Counted from the stretch's first letter, positions 27,684 through 36,865 are shown. The stretch: 64,000 nucleotides of DNA from Alsobacter metallidurans (GCF_014636935.1 NZ_BMES01000003.1:372001-436000), one strand, 5' to 3'. Made by a program: numbers and translations. Notes: generated by a model not told the origin, from the sequence alone.

Positions 27684-28409
27684 ATGGCGCGTTGGTTGGC
27701 GGGAGTGGACGGCTGCAAAGGCGGGTGGGTTGCGGCGGTGCGCGCTCCACGCGCAGCTGGGCCGACGATCGAGGTCTTCGCCCGCTTCGCCGACCTTCTG
27801 GACCAATTGCCGGCCGACGCCATCGTGGCGGTCGACATGCCGATTGGGCTGCCGGAACGGATCGGCCCCGGCGGCCGCGGCCCGGAAGCGCTGCTGCGGC
27901 CACTGCTGGGCGAGCGGCAATCCTCCGTGTTTTCGGTGCCGTCGCGCTCCGCCGTGAGCGCCCCCGACTACGCGGCGGCCTGTGCGGCCGCGCTGGCCAC
28001 CTCCGACCCGCCCCGCAAGGTGTCCAAGCAATGCTTCTTCCTGTTTTCCAAGATGCTTGAGATAGACGCCCTGCTCCGCGCCGATCCGGCGCTTCGGACG
28101 AGGGTCTTCGAAAGCCACCCCGAAGGCGCATTCATGCGCCTGAATGGCGGCCCGCTTACCGAGCCCAAGAAGGTGAAATCGCAAGCCTATGGCCCCGGGC
28201 TGGAGCAGCGGCGCGCGCTGCTGGAAAGCGCCGGCCTGGCGCGATCCCTTCTGGCCGCCAGGCCGCCGCGCGGGGCCGGCGCCGACGACGTGCTCGACGC
28301 TTGCGCGTGCCTGGTCACGGCCATCCGGCTGGAGCGCGGCGAGGCCAGCAGCCTGCCCGCGCAGCCAGCCTTTGACGCGCACGGCATCCCGGTCGCAATC
28401 TGGATGTAA
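27684..28409 (+). CDS. DUF429-family protein (RNase H-like fold)
   Basis: The 241-residue protein starts GVDGCKGGWVAAV and continues with AVDMPIGLPE, the two acidic strands typical of DUF429, a family with a predicted RNase H-like nuclease fold. FESHPEGAFMRLNGG and DDVLDACACLVTA provide the further conserved Glu and Asp. Activity has not been defined for the family, to my knowledge. It is divergent from the mcl2-like gene and shares its short intergenic region, including the EMC motif. Confidence 0.8.
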   Translation: MARWLAGVDGCKGGWVAAVRAPRAAGPTIEVFARFADLLDQLPADAIVAVDMPIGLPERIGPGGRGPEALLRPLLGERQSSVFSVPSRSAVSAPDYAAACAAALATSDPPRKVSKQCFFLFSKMLEIDALLRADPALRTRVFESHPEGAFMRLNGGPLTEPKKVKSQAYGPGLEQRRALLESAGLARSLLAARPPRGAGADDVLDACACLVTAIRLERGEASSLPAQPAFDAHGIPVAIWM

Positions 28410-28453
28410 CGCTGCGCGGCGGTTCTCCGTCGCGTGATCACCAGGGCAAGCCC

Positions 28454-28801
28454 GTGACCGACACTCTTCATCCAGGCTGGCCCGACCGTGACGCCCTCCG
28501 GGCGCTCGCCCGCATCGTGGCCTATCGGCCGGCCGAGCCCACCGCCGTGCTCTCGCCCGACGACCTCGCTGTCGCCCGGCGGCTGTTGTGGGACACGCCT
28601 CCGGCGACCGCCGATGACCTGGACGTCGTGCGCCAGTGCCAGGAGCGTGTGGGCGCCATCAACCAGTGGCTCACCGGCGCGCTGCTGGCCGGCTTCGAAG
28701 CCGCGCAGGCGCCCCCCGCCCATGATTGCCCGTGGGTGAGATGGATGCTCAACCTGGAAACAGGATCGCGCTCCACGGGAAACGGCGGCACGCAAACATG
28801 A
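28454..28801 (+). CDS. Hypothetical protein, 115 residues
   Basis: It starts at a GTG preceded by CCAGGGCA. The product is soluble and helical (DRDALRALARIVAYRP, DDLDVVRQCQERVGAINQWLTGALLAGFE). No family recognised. The last 15 residues (LETGSRSTGNGGTQT) look unlike the rest and run towards the intergenic repeat at 28846, so the C-terminus may have been altered. It follows the DUF429 gene by 44 bp. Confidence 0.5.
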   Translation: MTDTLHPGWPDRDALRALARIVAYRPAEPTAVLSPDDLAVARRLLWDTPPATADDLDVVRQCQERVGAINQWLTGALLAGFEAAQAPPAHDCPWVRWMLNLETGSRSTGNGGTQT

Positions 28802-28845
28802 CCCAGAACGCTGGGGCCAAGCTGCAGCGCGCGCCCTCTGCCTGA

Positions 28846-28947
28846 CACAGGGAGAGGGCTGGGGTGGGGGCCTCCCCACCTCTGCAATGTCTTCAGTCAG
28901 CGTTTGGACCGCCCTCACCCTGCCCCTCTCCCCTGCTGGGGAGAGGG
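28846..28947. repeat. GC-rich intergenic repeat, copy 1
   Basis: An outer imperfect inverted pair is ACAGGGAGAGGGCTGGGGTG near the left end and CACCCTGCCCCTCTCCC near the right. It closes with a perfect 10-bp hairpin CCCTCTCCCC-TGCT-GGGGAGAGGG at 28924-28947. The same hairpin, with loop ATGCT, occurs at 44634-44658. Confidence 0.7.
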
Positions 28948-28983
28948 AACGCGCCGGGATATTGAGCTTCCAGGAAGACGTGC

Positions 28984-30042
28984 TTAAGCGGCCTTGGGCT
29001 TCAGCAGCTTGCGGTTGATGATCGCCTCGGCGATCTGCACGGCGTTCAGGGCCGCGCCCTTGCGCAAATTGTCGGAGACGCACCAGAACGCGAGGCCGTT
29101 CTCCACCGTCGAGTCCGTGCGGATGCGCGAGATGTAGGTCGCATCCTCGCCGGCCGCCTCGTGGGGTGTGATGTAGCCGCCGTCTTCCTGCTTGTCGATC
29201 ACCAGCACGCCGGGCGAAGACCGCAGGATGTCGCGCGCCTCGTCGGCCGTGATCGGATTGGCGAACTCGACGTTCACGGCTTCCGAATGCGAGATGAACA
29301 CCGGCACCCGCACGCAGGTGGCCGTGAGCTTGATCTTGGGGTCGAGGATCTTCTTGGTCTCGACGTTCATCTTCCACTCTTCCTTCGTGAACCCGTCCTC
29401 CATGAAGACGTCGATGTGCGGGATCACGTTGAAGGCGATGCGCTTGGTGAACTTCTTGTTGGCGACTTCCTGCAGGGAGTAGAGCGCCTTGGTCTGGCGA
29501 TCGAGCTCCTCCATGCCATCCTTGCCGGCGCCGGACACCGACTGGTAGGTCGACACCACCACGCGGGTGATCTTGGCCTTGTCGTGCAGGGGCTTCAGCG
29601 CCACCACGAGTTGCGCCGTGGAGCAGTTCGGGTTGGCGATGATGTTGAGCTTGTCCCGGCGCGCCATGTAGTCGGCCAGGACGTGCGCGTTGACCTCCGG
29701 CACGACCAGCGGCACGCGCTCGTCGTAGCGCCAGCAGGACGAGTTATCGATCACCAGGCAGCCCTGCGCGCCGATGCGCGGCGACCACTCCTTGGAGACG
29801 GCCGAGCCGGCCGACATCAGGCAGATGTCCGTCTTCGAAAAATCGTGGTGGTCCAGCGACTGCACCTTCAGCACGCGGTCTCCGAACGAGACCTCGTGGC
29901 CGAGGCTGCGCTGCGACGCCAGCGCGATCACCTCGGAGATCGGAAACGCTCGCTCCTCAAGAATGGAGAGCATCTCGCGGCCCACATTGCCTGTGGCCCC
30001 CACGACCGCCACGCGAAAACCTTCGGCGCCCTTCGAACTCAT
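28984..30042 (-). CDS. asd: Aspartate-semialdehyde dehydrogenase
   Basis: The ATG of MSSKGAEGFRVAVVG is used; upstream codons are unlikely. The 352-residue enzyme reduces beta-aspartyl phosphate to aspartate semialdehyde, the branch to Lys, Met and Thr and to diaminopimelate for the wall. The N-terminal NADP site is VVGATGNVGREML. The catalytic Cys is in NPNCST (about residue 133), and the substrate-binding region includes YQSVSGAGKDG. Length is slightly above the usual 335-345 residues. Transcribed alone, with the GC-rich repeat just past its stop. Confidence 0.95.
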   Translation of the reverse strand: MSSKGAEGFRVAVVGATGNVGREMLSILEERAFPISEVIALASQRSLGHEVSFGDRVLKVQSLDHHDFSKTDICLMSAGSAVSKEWSPRIGAQGCLVIDNSSCWRYDERVPLVVPEVNAHVLADYMARRDKLNIIANPNCSTAQLVVALKPLHDKAKITRVVVSTYQSVSGAGKDGMEELDRQTKALYSLQEVANKKFTKRIAFNVIPHIDVFMEDGFTKEEWKMNVETKKILDPKIKLTATCVRVPVFISHSEAVNVEFANPITADEARDILRSSPGVLVIDKQEDGGYITPHEAAGEDATYISRIRTDSTVENGLAFWCVSDNLRKGAALNAVQIAEAIINRKLLKPKAA

Positions 30043-30472
30043 GATCGTGTTCCTATCGTCTTTGAGATCTTTCCCCCGGATCGAGCCCACCTGACAGGCG
30101 GGTCCTCTTCCCCCGCCAGGGGATGATCCGGAGCGAGGACGAGCGTCAGCGCGCCGCGCCGCCTTTGGCGGCCGGCGTTTTCGTCGTCGTTTTGAACGTG
30201 ACGAAGCGCATGGCGAGACGCTGTTCCGGAGGCGCTTGCGAGGAAGCGCCGATCGCGCAGGAGAAGCACGAGCGGGGGCGCGAAGTCAATCCGTCGTTTG
30301 CGGGTCTCTGGGCCGTCGCGTTAACGCTGTCGGTCAACCCAGCGTTGACTCTCCGCCGCGAAAGCCCCGTCGCGGTAACGAGCGACTCAACAGATTGCCG
30401 ACAATTGGAGGGATCGGAGCCTCCGAAAGGCTCATCGCGCCCCAGGACGGGGCGGCGGAACGGGGTTGCGTC
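30043..30472. other. Divergent intergenic region, asd to membrane-anchored protein
   Basis: No gene is supported in this 430-bp stretch. It holds the asd leader (AGGAACA before its ATG) and a GGCGGG/CCCGCC hairpin near 30097-30117. It also holds a cleaner inverted repeat AACGCTG-(10 nt)-CAGCGTT at 30323-30346 that could be an operator or an RNA stem. Promoters of both flanking genes must lie here. Confidence 0.5.
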
Positions 30473-31339
30473 ATGTCCCAGGCGACGTTGGACTTTCCGG
30501 ATCTGGAGCGGGCCACAGGGCCGTCGCCTGCCGACATCGGCCTCGGCCGCGCCGCATGGGCGATCGTACAGGCGATCGGGGTCGGCCGCGTCGCCGGGCT
30601 GGCCGGCGCCGTGGCGCTGATTGGCGGCGTGCTGCTGTTGAATCCCGATCTACCCCGCTTCGCCCGCTCTGATGACGCGCCGGCCGCGACCGCGCCGACC
30701 GAACCGCTAAGCTGGGTGCAGGTGTCGCGCCCGATCGCAATGTTTGCGCTGGACACGACCCTTCTGCCGCGCGAGGGCCGCGCCATCGAGGCGCGCCGCC
30801 ATGCAGGCGGCGGCGGGCGCGAGGAGATCCAGTCCTTCGGCCGCCCCGAGGCCGGCCAGCCCTTCGCCCGATTGGTCGCCTATCGCCCCGGCTCGGAAGC
30901 CGCAGCGCCTGGCTCGCTCTTCCTCGACACCGCCCGCCGCGCAGCCGAGGCCGGCTACGCGGTCACCCGCAGCGCCGTCCCTGTCCCCACCCCCACCAAG
31001 TTCGGCGCGGCCGAGAGCGCGGATGTGGTGCTCTCGCGCGCGGGCGCGCAGTACGCGTGCGTAGCCTGGCGCGTGCTCGCGGAGGACGCGGACCTGCGCC
31101 TCTCCGGGTGGATGTGCGGCGGCGCGGACAGGCCCGCGGACCGGCTCACGCTCTCCTGCGCGCTCGACCGCCTGGACCTCGTGGGCGCGGGCGATGACCG
31201 CGCGCTCAAGGCGTACTTCACGCGCGCCGAGCGCAACCGCCTGCCCCAGTGCGCGACCCGCGCGACCCCCGGCGGCCGGCGCGCCGGCTGGCTCGACGCG
31301 GACGCCGAGCGCGCGCTGCGCCTGCGCTCGCATTCGTGA
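30473..31339 (+). CDS. Hypothetical membrane-anchored protein
   Basis: The start is set at MSQATLDFPDLE; the upstream open frame is Arg-rich and unlikely. The 288-residue protein has one TM helix at about residues 42-63 (GLAGAVALIGGVLLLNP) and a C-terminal, probably periplasmic, domain. That domain includes EEIQSFGRPEAGQPFARLV, ADVVLSRAGAQYACVAWR and CGGADRPADRLTLSCALDRL. Two Cys in the last part may pair. No family recognised. Confidence 0.6.
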   Translation: MSQATLDFPDLERATGPSPADIGLGRAAWAIVQAIGVGRVAGLAGAVALIGGVLLLNPDLPRFARSDDAPAATAPTEPLSWVQVSRPIAMFALDTTLLPREGRAIEARRHAGGGGREEIQSFGRPEAGQPFARLVAYRPGSEAAAPGSLFLDTARRAAEAGYAVTRSAVPVPTPTKFGAAESADVVLSRAGAQYACVAWRVLAEDADLRLSGWMCGGADRPADRLTLSCALDRLDLVGAGDDRALKAYFTRAERNRLPQCATRATPGGRRAGWLDADAERALRLRSHS

Positions 31340-31404
31340 TCCCGCGCCGGGACCCACGAGCCCTCGAAAATGTTGTATAATCACGAACCCAACATGCGAG
31401 GCAT

Positions 31405-31707
31405 ATGATGTTCCGTCACGCCGCAATCCTGGGCCTCGCGGCCCTCACGGGCGCGCTCTCGGTCGCCACCGCGGACGCGCAGACCCGCCGCCGGACCAAC
31501 GAGATCACGGTCACCGGCCGCTCCTACCTGAACGCCGGAACGATGGTGAAGCCCGGCACGGGCTACCAACTCAACTACGTCTATGTCGGCCAGGGCAACG
31601 CCACCCCGGTCTATTCCAACATCAACAGCCGGTTCGGCGGCGAAACCCTGCCGAGCCGCTGGGACCTGCCGAACTGCTGCGGCACGACGGTGAATTTCGG
31701 CCCCTGA
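31405..31707 (+). CDS. Secreted hypothetical protein, 100 residues
   Basis: A signal peptide (MMFRHAAILGLAALTGALSV ... ADA) precedes a 75-residue mature part rich in Asn, Gly, Thr and Tyr (SYLNAGTMVKPGTGYQLNYV) with an adjacent Cys-Cys near the C-terminus (LPNCCGTTV). No family recognised; probably periplasmic. The ATG is 66 bp after the preceding gene. Confidence 0.65.
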   Translation: MMFRHAAILGLAALTGALSVATADAQTRRRTNEITVTGRSYLNAGTMVKPGTGYQLNYVYVGQGNATPVYSNINSRFGGETLPSRWDLPNCCGTTVNFGP

Positions 31708-31775
31708 GCGCGGCTGGCTGAACATCGGCTTTGCGCGGGATTCCTGTCCCGCGCGAAGCCGTCTACGATGGCGGG

Positions 31776-32960
31776 ATGATCCTCCGAATCGCCACCTTCG
31801 CCGGCCTGCTGATCGCCGCCGCCACGCCCGCCGCCGCACAGGCGGATTTCGGCGGCTGCCTGTCCGCCCTGCGCTCCACGATCGTCCAGGGGGGCGTCTC
31901 GGCCGCCACATTCGACGCGGCCACGCGTGGGCTCCAGCCCGACATGAAGGTGCTGGACTTTTTGAACGACCAGCCCGAGTTCAAGACCCCCATCTGGGAC
32001 TACCTCGCCGCCCTGGTGGACGAGGAACGCGTCGCGGACGGCAAGGCCATGCTGCGGCAATGGAGCCAGGCGCTGGCCACGGCCGAGAGCCGCTACGGCG
32101 TCGATCGCCACGTCATCGTGGCCGTCTGGGGCGTCGAGTCGGACTTCGGCAAGGCCATCGGCAAGCGGCCGCTGGTTCAATCACTCGCGACGCTGTCCTG
32201 CTACGGCCGCCGTCAGGGCTACTTCCGCGGCGAGCTCGCCTCCACGATGAAGATCCTCGACCGCGGCGACGTCGCGCCCGAGCACCTCACCGGCTCCTGG
32301 GCCGGGGCCTTCGGGCACACGCAGTTCATGCCCTCCACCTTCCTGCGCCTTGCCGTCGACCTCGACGGGGACGGGCGGCGCGACGTGGTGGATTCCATTC
32401 CGGACGCGCTCGGCTCCACGGCCAACTTCCTGAACAAGGCCGGCTGGGTGTCGGGCGGAACATGGGGCTTCGAGGTGAAGCTGCCGCCGGGCTTCAACAC
32501 CGGCCTCGCGGGCCGCACCAAGAAGCGCCCGATGGCCGATTGGGAGCGGCTCGGCGTGCGCCGGATCGACGGCCGCGGCATGCCGGGCGGTTCAGCCGGC
32601 CTGATGATGCCGGCCGGCCCGAACGGCCCGGCGTTTCTGGTGACCAAGAACTTCGAGGCTATCTATGGTTACAACGCCGCCGAGAGCTATGCGCTCGCGA
32701 TCGCGCACCTGTCGGACCGCCTGAAGGGCGGCGGCCCCATCGTGACGCCGTGGCCCACCAACGATCGCGGGCTGTCGCGCGCCGAGCGGCGCGAGGTCCA
32801 GGCGATGCTCAACCGAAAGGGCTATGACGTCGGGCAGCCTGACGGCGCGATCGGAACCAAAACCAGGCAGGCCATCGCGGATTTTCAGGTGAGGAATGGA
32901 ATGGACCGCAACGGCCGCGCCTCCGGGTCCGTGCTGGATGCGCTGCGGGCCGGGCGCTGA
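31776..32960 (+). CDS. Lytic murein transglycosylase (MltB/SLT_2 type) with peptidoglycan-binding domain
   Basis: The ATG of MILRIATFAGLLIAAATPAAA gives a clean signal peptide. The 394-residue protein has an MltB-like transglycosylase domain (about residues 28-320) with the catalytic Glu in WGVESDFG, then SWAGAFGHTQFMPSTF and DSIPDALGSTANFL. A C-terminal PG_binding_1 domain follows (about 335-392; LSRAERREVQAMLNRKGYDVG, TRQAIADFQ). It cleaves the glycan strand to 1,6-anhydro-MurNAc in the periplasm. Length is typical for Hyphomicrobiales homologues. Confidence 0.9.
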   Translation: MILRIATFAGLLIAAATPAAAQADFGGCLSALRSTIVQGGVSAATFDAATRGLQPDMKVLDFLNDQPEFKTPIWDYLAALVDEERVADGKAMLRQWSQALATAESRYGVDRHVIVAVWGVESDFGKAIGKRPLVQSLATLSCYGRRQGYFRGELASTMKILDRGDVAPEHLTGSWAGAFGHTQFMPSTFLRLAVDLDGDGRRDVVDSIPDALGSTANFLNKAGWVSGGTWGFEVKLPPGFNTGLAGRTKKRPMADWERLGVRRIDGRGMPGGSAGLMMPAGPNGPAFLVTKNFEAIYGYNAAESYALAIAHLSDRLKGGGPIVTPWPTNDRGLSRAERREVQAMLNRKGYDVGQPDGAIGTKTRQAIADFQVRNGMDRNGRASGSVLDALRAGR

Positions 32961-32963
32961 GGT

Positions 32964-33461
32964 TCAGAGCCTAACCAGCACGTAGCCTTTCTGCTGCAGG
33001 TCCACCACCTCGGCGACTCCCGCCGGCACCAAGTCGCTGGCGGTCGCCCCATACAGGTCTTCAACCGGATAATTTCGCCCGACCAGCGTGTTGCGGCAGA
33101 TCACGAAGCGGATGCCCGCGCGCCGGAGCCTGTCCACCATGCCGGAAAGTTTGCTGTTGCTGGCTGCGTCGTAGAGCAGGCTCGCGCCGTCGCCCTGCAG
33201 GATCGCCACCATGTCGAGCTTGTCCCTGCCCACGGCGTTGACGTGGTTGAGCATGGATTGCAGCCGCGCCGCATGGTCCCGGCCAAACCAGCCGCCGCCC
33301 TGGGTGATGTGGTAGACGACTTTCTGGCGCGCATAGGGCTCGTGAATGGCGCGCGGCACCACCGCCGGGTCCGAAAAGAATTGCGGAGCGACGCTCGGCG
33401 CAGACGCGAGCGCCAGCAGCCCCGCAAGCGCGGCTGAGCGGATGATGATCGAGCGGTTCAT
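32964..33461 (-). CDS. Periplasmic DsrE-family protein
   Basis: The 165-residue protein has a signal peptide (IIRSAALAGLLALASAPSVA) and a DsrE-like fold: KVVYHITQGG, MLNHVNAVGRDKLDMVAILQG, and KLSGMVDRLRRAGIRFVICRNTL with a single Cys at the usual DsrE-family position. The export signal suggests a role in sulfur handling or redox outside the cytoplasm (inference). Its stop is 4 nt from that of the convergent transglycosylase gene. Confidence 0.75.
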   Translation of the reverse strand: MNRSIIIRSAALAGLLALASAPSVAPQFFSDPAVVPRAIHEPYARQKVVYHITQGGGWFGRDHAARLQSMLNHVNAVGRDKLDMVAILQGDGASLLYDAASNSKLSGMVDRLRRAGIRFVICRNTLVGRNYPVEDLYGATASDLVPAGVAEVVDLQQKGYVLVRL

Positions 33462-33606
33462 GCGGCGCCTCCCGGCTATAACTCGTTCTCCATAAGCCTC
33501 TGCGCTTGATATTTGCTAAACGCGGTGAGCCGGCCTTTCGCTTGCCAAGCAACACGGCGAAACTTAAACAGCGCATCGACTTTTGTTCCTCGCAGCGGGG
33601 CCGATC

Positions 33607-34719
33607 ATGAGCAGCCACAACATTCTCCTTCTGCCGGGCGACGGCATCGGCCCCGAGGTGATGGCCGAGGTGAAAAAGGTCCTGAACTGGCTGGGCTCAC
33701 AGGGCGCGGCCAAGTTCGAGACAGAGACCGATCTGGTCGGCGGCGCCGCGTATGACGCACACAAACTTGCGATCACGGATGCCGCCACGGCGCGCGCCAC
33801 GCAGGCGGACGCCGTGCTGTTCGGCGCCGTGGGCGGACCCAAGTGGGACGACGTTCCCTACGAGGCGCGACCCGAGGCAGGCCTGCTGCGCCTGCGCAAG
33901 GATCTGGCTCTGTTCGCCAACCTTCGTCCCGCCATCTGCTACCCGGCGCTGGCGGACGCTTCCTCGCTGAAGCGCGAACTCGTCGAGGGGCTCGACATCG
34001 TCATCGTGCGCGAGCTCACCGGGGGTGTGTATTTCGGCGAGCCGAAGGAAATCGTGACGCTCGAGAACGGCCAGAAGCGGGCCGTGGACACGCAGGTCTA
34101 CACCACGTCCGAGATCGAGCGCATCGGCCGGGTCGCGTTCGAGCTGGCGCGCAAGCGCCGCAACAAGGTGACGTCGTCCGAGAAGCGCAACGTCATGAAG
34201 TCCGGCGTGCTCTGGAACCAGGTCGTCACCGCCCTGCACAAGGCCGAATACGCCGACGTGCAGCTCGAGCACCAGCTCGCCGACTCGTTGGCCATGCAGC
34301 TCGTCCGCAACCCCAAGCAGTTCGACGTGATCGTTACCGACAACCTGTTCGGCGACATCCTGTCCGACATCGCCGCCATGCTGACCGGCTCGCTCGGCAT
34401 GCTGCCCTCCGCCTCGCTGGGCGCCGAAGACCCGGCCACGGGCAAGCGCAAGGCGCTTTACGAGCCCGTCCACGGCTCGGCCCCCGATATCGCCGGCAAG
34501 GGCATGGCCAACCCCATCGCGATGATGGGCTCGCTCGCGATGGCGCTGCGCTACTCCTTCGGCCTGCTGGAAGCCGCCGACATGGTTGAGAGCGCCATTT
34601 CCAACGTGCTGGCGAGCGGCCTGCGCACCGGCGACATCGCCGCCAAGGGGCAGAACGCCGTCTCAACCGGCGAGATGGGCGACGCCATCCTGAAGGAAAT
34701 GCAGCGCCTCGCCGGCTAA
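33607..34719 (+). CDS. leuB: 3-isopropylmalate dehydrogenase
   Basis: The ATG of [19 protein letters not shown] is used. The 370-residue cytoplasmic enzyme has the family's [10 protein letters not shown] opening, substrate-binding [12 protein letters not shown] (near residue 140), the catalytic Lys/Asp region ([17 protein letters not shown]) and the NAD-site [10 protein letters not shown]. Third step of leucine synthesis. leuD and leuC are nearby but on the opposite strand and separated by other genes, so this is not an operon. A GC-rich repeat and a bidirectional terminator follow. Confidence 0.96.
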   Translation: MSSHNILLLPGDGIGPEVMAEVKKVLNWLGSQGAAKFETETDLVGGAAYDAHKLAITDAATARATQADAVLFGAVGGPKWDDVPYEARPEAGLLRLRKDLALFANLRPAICYPALADASSLKRELVEGLDIVIVRELTGGVYFGEPKEIVTLENGQKRAVDTQVYTTSEIERIGRVAFELARKRRNKVTSSEKRNVMKSGVLWNQVVTALHKAEYADVQLEHQLADSLAMQLVRNPKQFDVIVTDNLFGDILSDIAAMLTGSLGMLPSASLGAEDPATGKRKALYEPVHGSAPDIAGKGMANPIAMMGSLAMALRYSFGLLEAADMVESAISNVLASGLRTGDIAAKGQNAVSTGEMGDAILKEMQRLAG

Positions 34720-34732
34720 GCGCAGCGCGAAG

Positions 34733-34779
34733 CCCCACCCTCCCCTCGGGGGAGGTCGCCGCGAAGTGGCGGGGTGGGG
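34733..34779. repeat. GC-rich intergenic repeat, cloverleaf-like
   Basis: Outer arms CCCCACCC / GGGTGGGG (34733-34740 with 34772-34779) enclose two small hairpins, TCCCC-TCG-GGGGA and CGCC-GCGAAGT-GGCG. The GCGAAG-(T/C)-GG-GGGGTGG part resembles the inner region of the 44551 element. Confidence 0.65.
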
Positions 34780-34867
34780 TGCAGCCGGGCAAGGCGTGCG
34801 ATCAACCGGACCGGAGAACGATCCCAGCCGCACATAAGGGTCAAACGGCGAGCGACTGCGCCAATAA

Positions 34868-34892
34868 AAAACCCCGCCAAGGGCGGGGTTTT
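34868..34892. terminator. Bidirectional terminator between leuB and leuD
   Basis: AAAA-CCCCGCC-AAG-GGCGGGG-TTTT: a 7-bp GC stem flanked by A and T runs, so it can end transcripts from both convergent genes. Confidence 0.85.
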
Positions 34893-34912
34893 CCAGTCGA
34901 GAGCGGACGAGC

Positions 34913-35518
34913 TCACAGCCAGGGCTGGCTGGCCGTCTTGGTTTTCTCATAGGTGTCGATGGCGGCGGCCTTTTCCATCGTAAGCCCGATGTCGTCGAGG
35001 CCGTTCAGCAGGCAGTGCTTGCGGAAGGGGTCGATGTCGAACTTCACCACTCCGCCGTCCGGCCCGCGGATTTCCTGCGAGGCGAGGTCGACCGTCAGGG
35101 TCGCGTTCGCGCCGCGCTTGGCGTCGTCGAACAGCTTGTCGAGGTCTTCCTGGCTGACCGTAATCGGCAGGATGCCGTTCTTGAAGCAATTGTTGTAGAA
35201 AATGTCCGCGAAGCTGGTCGAGATCACGCAGCGGATGCCGAAGTCCAACAGCGCCCATGGGGCATGCTCGCGCGACGAGCCACAGCCGAAGTTGTCGCCC
35301 GCCACCAGGATCTGCGCCTTGCGGTAGGCCGGCTGGTTCAACACGAAATCCGGGTTCTCCGAACCGTCCTCCTTCAGCTTCATCTCGGCGAAGAGGCCCG
35401 CGCCGAGACCCGTGCGCTTGATGGTCTTCAGGTACTGCTTCGGGATGATCATGTCGGTGTCGACATTCATGATCTCGAGCGGGGCGGCGACGCCGGTGAG
35501 CGTGGTGAAGGGCTGCAT
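34913..35518 (-). CDS. leuD: 3-isopropylmalate dehydratase small subunit
   Basis: The 201-residue swivelling subunit pairs with LeuC to isomerise 2- to 3-isopropylmalate. It shows the typical opening [31 protein letters not shown], the [11 protein letters not shown] loop and [23 protein letters not shown]. leuC is 1.3 kb upstream on the same strand with two unrelated small genes between, so the subunits are not in one compact operon. The terminator lies 20 bp past the stop. Confidence 0.96.
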   Translation of the reverse strand: MQPFTTLTGVAAPLEIMNVDTDMIIPKQYLKTIKRTGLGAGLFAEMKLKEDGSENPDFVLNQPAYRKAQILVAGDNFGCGSSREHAPWALLDFGIRCVISTSFADIFYNNCFKNGILPITVSQEDLDKLFDDAKRGANATLTVDLASQEIRGPDGGVVKFDIDPFRKHCLLNGLDDIGLTMEKAAAIDTYEKTKTASQPWL

Positions 35519-35607
35519 GGTCGAGGTCTCTCGCGAGCGTGGGCGCGGTGTCAGCGGGTTCTAGACCAATTGCCGCCGGAGAGGAAACCGGATTCTAGGC
35601 CCGCGCT

Positions 35608-36030
35608 TCACTCCGCGGCCGCCTCGATCCCGTACATGTCGTCGTCGCTCAGCCCGAAATGGTGCCCGATCTCGTGCACCAGCACGTGCGTGACGAGGTG
35701 CCCCAGCTTTTCGTCGTGCTCGGCCCAATAGTCGAGCAGCGGCCGGCGATAGAGCCAGACCATGTTGGGGAACTGCCCCGTCTGCAGCGTCGCGCCCGCC
35801 TGCGCCAGGCCGACGCCGCGGAAAAGCCCGAGCAGGTCGAACTCTGTTTCGCACTGCATCTCGGCCAGAGTTTCCTCGTCCGGGAAGTCGTCGACCTTGA
35901 TGACGACGCCCTCGCAAAGCGCCCTGAACTCCGGAGGGAGGCGCGCGAAGGCCTCGGCGGCGAGCTTTTCGATGTCGGCGAGCGTTGGGGCCGCAAGGGT
36001 GGACCAGTCGGGCGATGGGGTGGACGTCAT
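35608..36030 (-). CDS. Zincin-like metallopeptidase-family protein
   Basis: The 140-residue protein has HEIGHHFG (H-E-x-x-H zinc motif plus third ligand region in GLSDDDM) near the C-terminus and LPPEFRALCEGVVIKVDDF near the start. This matches the short Zincin_1 (DUF1025) family common in alphaproteobacteria. Cytoplasmic, with no signal peptide. Substrate and physiological role are unknown. It lies between leuD and a small membrane protein, all on the minus strand. Confidence 0.85.
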   Translation of the reverse strand: MTSTPSPDWSTLAAPTLADIEKLAAEAFARLPPEFRALCEGVVIKVDDFPDEETLAEMQCETEFDLLGLFRGVGLAQAGATLQTGQFPNMVWLYRRPLLDYWAEHDEKLGHLVTHVLVHEIGHHFGLSDDDMYGIEAAAE

Positions 36031-36081
36031 GAAGGATCTCGCGGCGGGTTCAGCCGCAGATGGCTCTTGCGGGCCGTTCCG

Positions 36082-36330
36082 TCAACGCCCGAACGCGCCC
36101 GTCAGGTCGCCCAGCAGGTAAAGCACGAACAGGAGCGCCAGCGCGCGGGCGATGCGCTTGCCCCAGACCTCCACGCGATCCTCCGCCGGCGCGTCGGCGG
36201 CGCCGAAATGGCGGGCCGCCCGCGCCATCGCGGAACTCAGCACCGTACCGCTCTCGGATTGCGCCCGGTCGAGAATGTCCTGCGATTCCCGGCGCCGTTC
36301 CTCGTCCGTGCGTCTGTGCTCACTCTCCAA
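36082..36330 (-). CDS. Small hypothetical membrane protein
   Basis: The 82-residue protein has a highly charged N-terminal half (MESEHRRTDEERRRESQDIL) and one C-terminal TM helix (IARALALLFVLYLLGDL). A tail-anchored topology is likely. No family recognised. It starts in the 151-bp divergent gap before the Gly/Tyr-rich secreted protein. Confidence 0.6.
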   Translation of the reverse strand: MESEHRRTDEERRRESQDILDRAQSESGTVLSSAMARAARHFGAADAPAEDRVEVWGKRIARALALLFVLYLLGDLTGAFGR

Positions 36331-36481
36331 TTTTCGACCCCGTTCCGCGCCAAAAAGCGCCCAAACCGACGTTCACGAATCTAAACGGCGGCTGAACGGC
36401 CCATTGCGACTTCGTTCAGCCTCAAGTTGCAATCCTGCGTTCATGCCGAGGGGCACGGCTCACCTGAGAGGAACCCTTATC

Positions 36482-36793
36482 ATGTTTTCACCCCGCTCAC
36501 TCGCGATCCAGGCTCTGGCGGCCGGCGCCCTGACGCTCGGCGGCCTCGCGGGCGCCCAGGCCGCGCCGCTGCCGCCGGTCGCGGCCGCGCCCGTCCAGCA
36601 TGACGGTTTGACCACCACGGTCCAGTGGGGCCCAGGCTACGGCTACTACGGCCCGCGGCGGCACTACTGGGGCGGCGGCCCGCGCTACCGGCCCTACTAT
36701 GCCCGCCCCTATTGGGGCGGCCCGCGCTGCCGCGTCGTCCGCCGCTGGGACCCCTACTGGGGCGGCTGGCGCACCACCCGCCGGTGCTGGTGA
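36482..36793 (+). CDS. Secreted Gly/Tyr/Arg/Trp-rich protein
   Basis: The ATG follows GAGAGGA. The 103-residue product has a signal peptide (SLAIQALAAGALTLGGLAGAQA) and a mature part of short aromatic repeats (YGYYGPRRHYWGGG, RYRPYYARPYWGG) ending in two well-spaced Cys (RCRVVRR ... RRCW). Such proteins are frequent and expressed in Hyphomicrobiales envelopes; function unknown. A strong bidirectional terminator follows 20 bp after the stop. Confidence 0.75.
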   Translation: MFSPRSLAIQALAAGALTLGGLAGAQAAPLPPVAAAPVQHDGLTTTVQWGPGYGYYGPRRHYWGGGPRYRPYYARPYWGGPRCRVVRRWDPYWGGWRTTRRCW

Positions 36794-36813
36794 CCGCGTC
36801 GGCCTGAAACAAG

Positions 36814-36840
36814 AAAGCCCGGGCTCACGCCCGGGCTTTT
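36814..36840. terminator. Bidirectional terminator between the secreted protein gene and leuC
   Basis: AAAGCCCGGGC-TCAC-GCCCGGGCTTTT: an 11-bp stem with a TCAC loop, with A and T runs on either side, between convergent genes. Confidence 0.88.
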
Positions 36841-36865
36841 CGCATGCAGCTGTTTCGAGAGCGCG

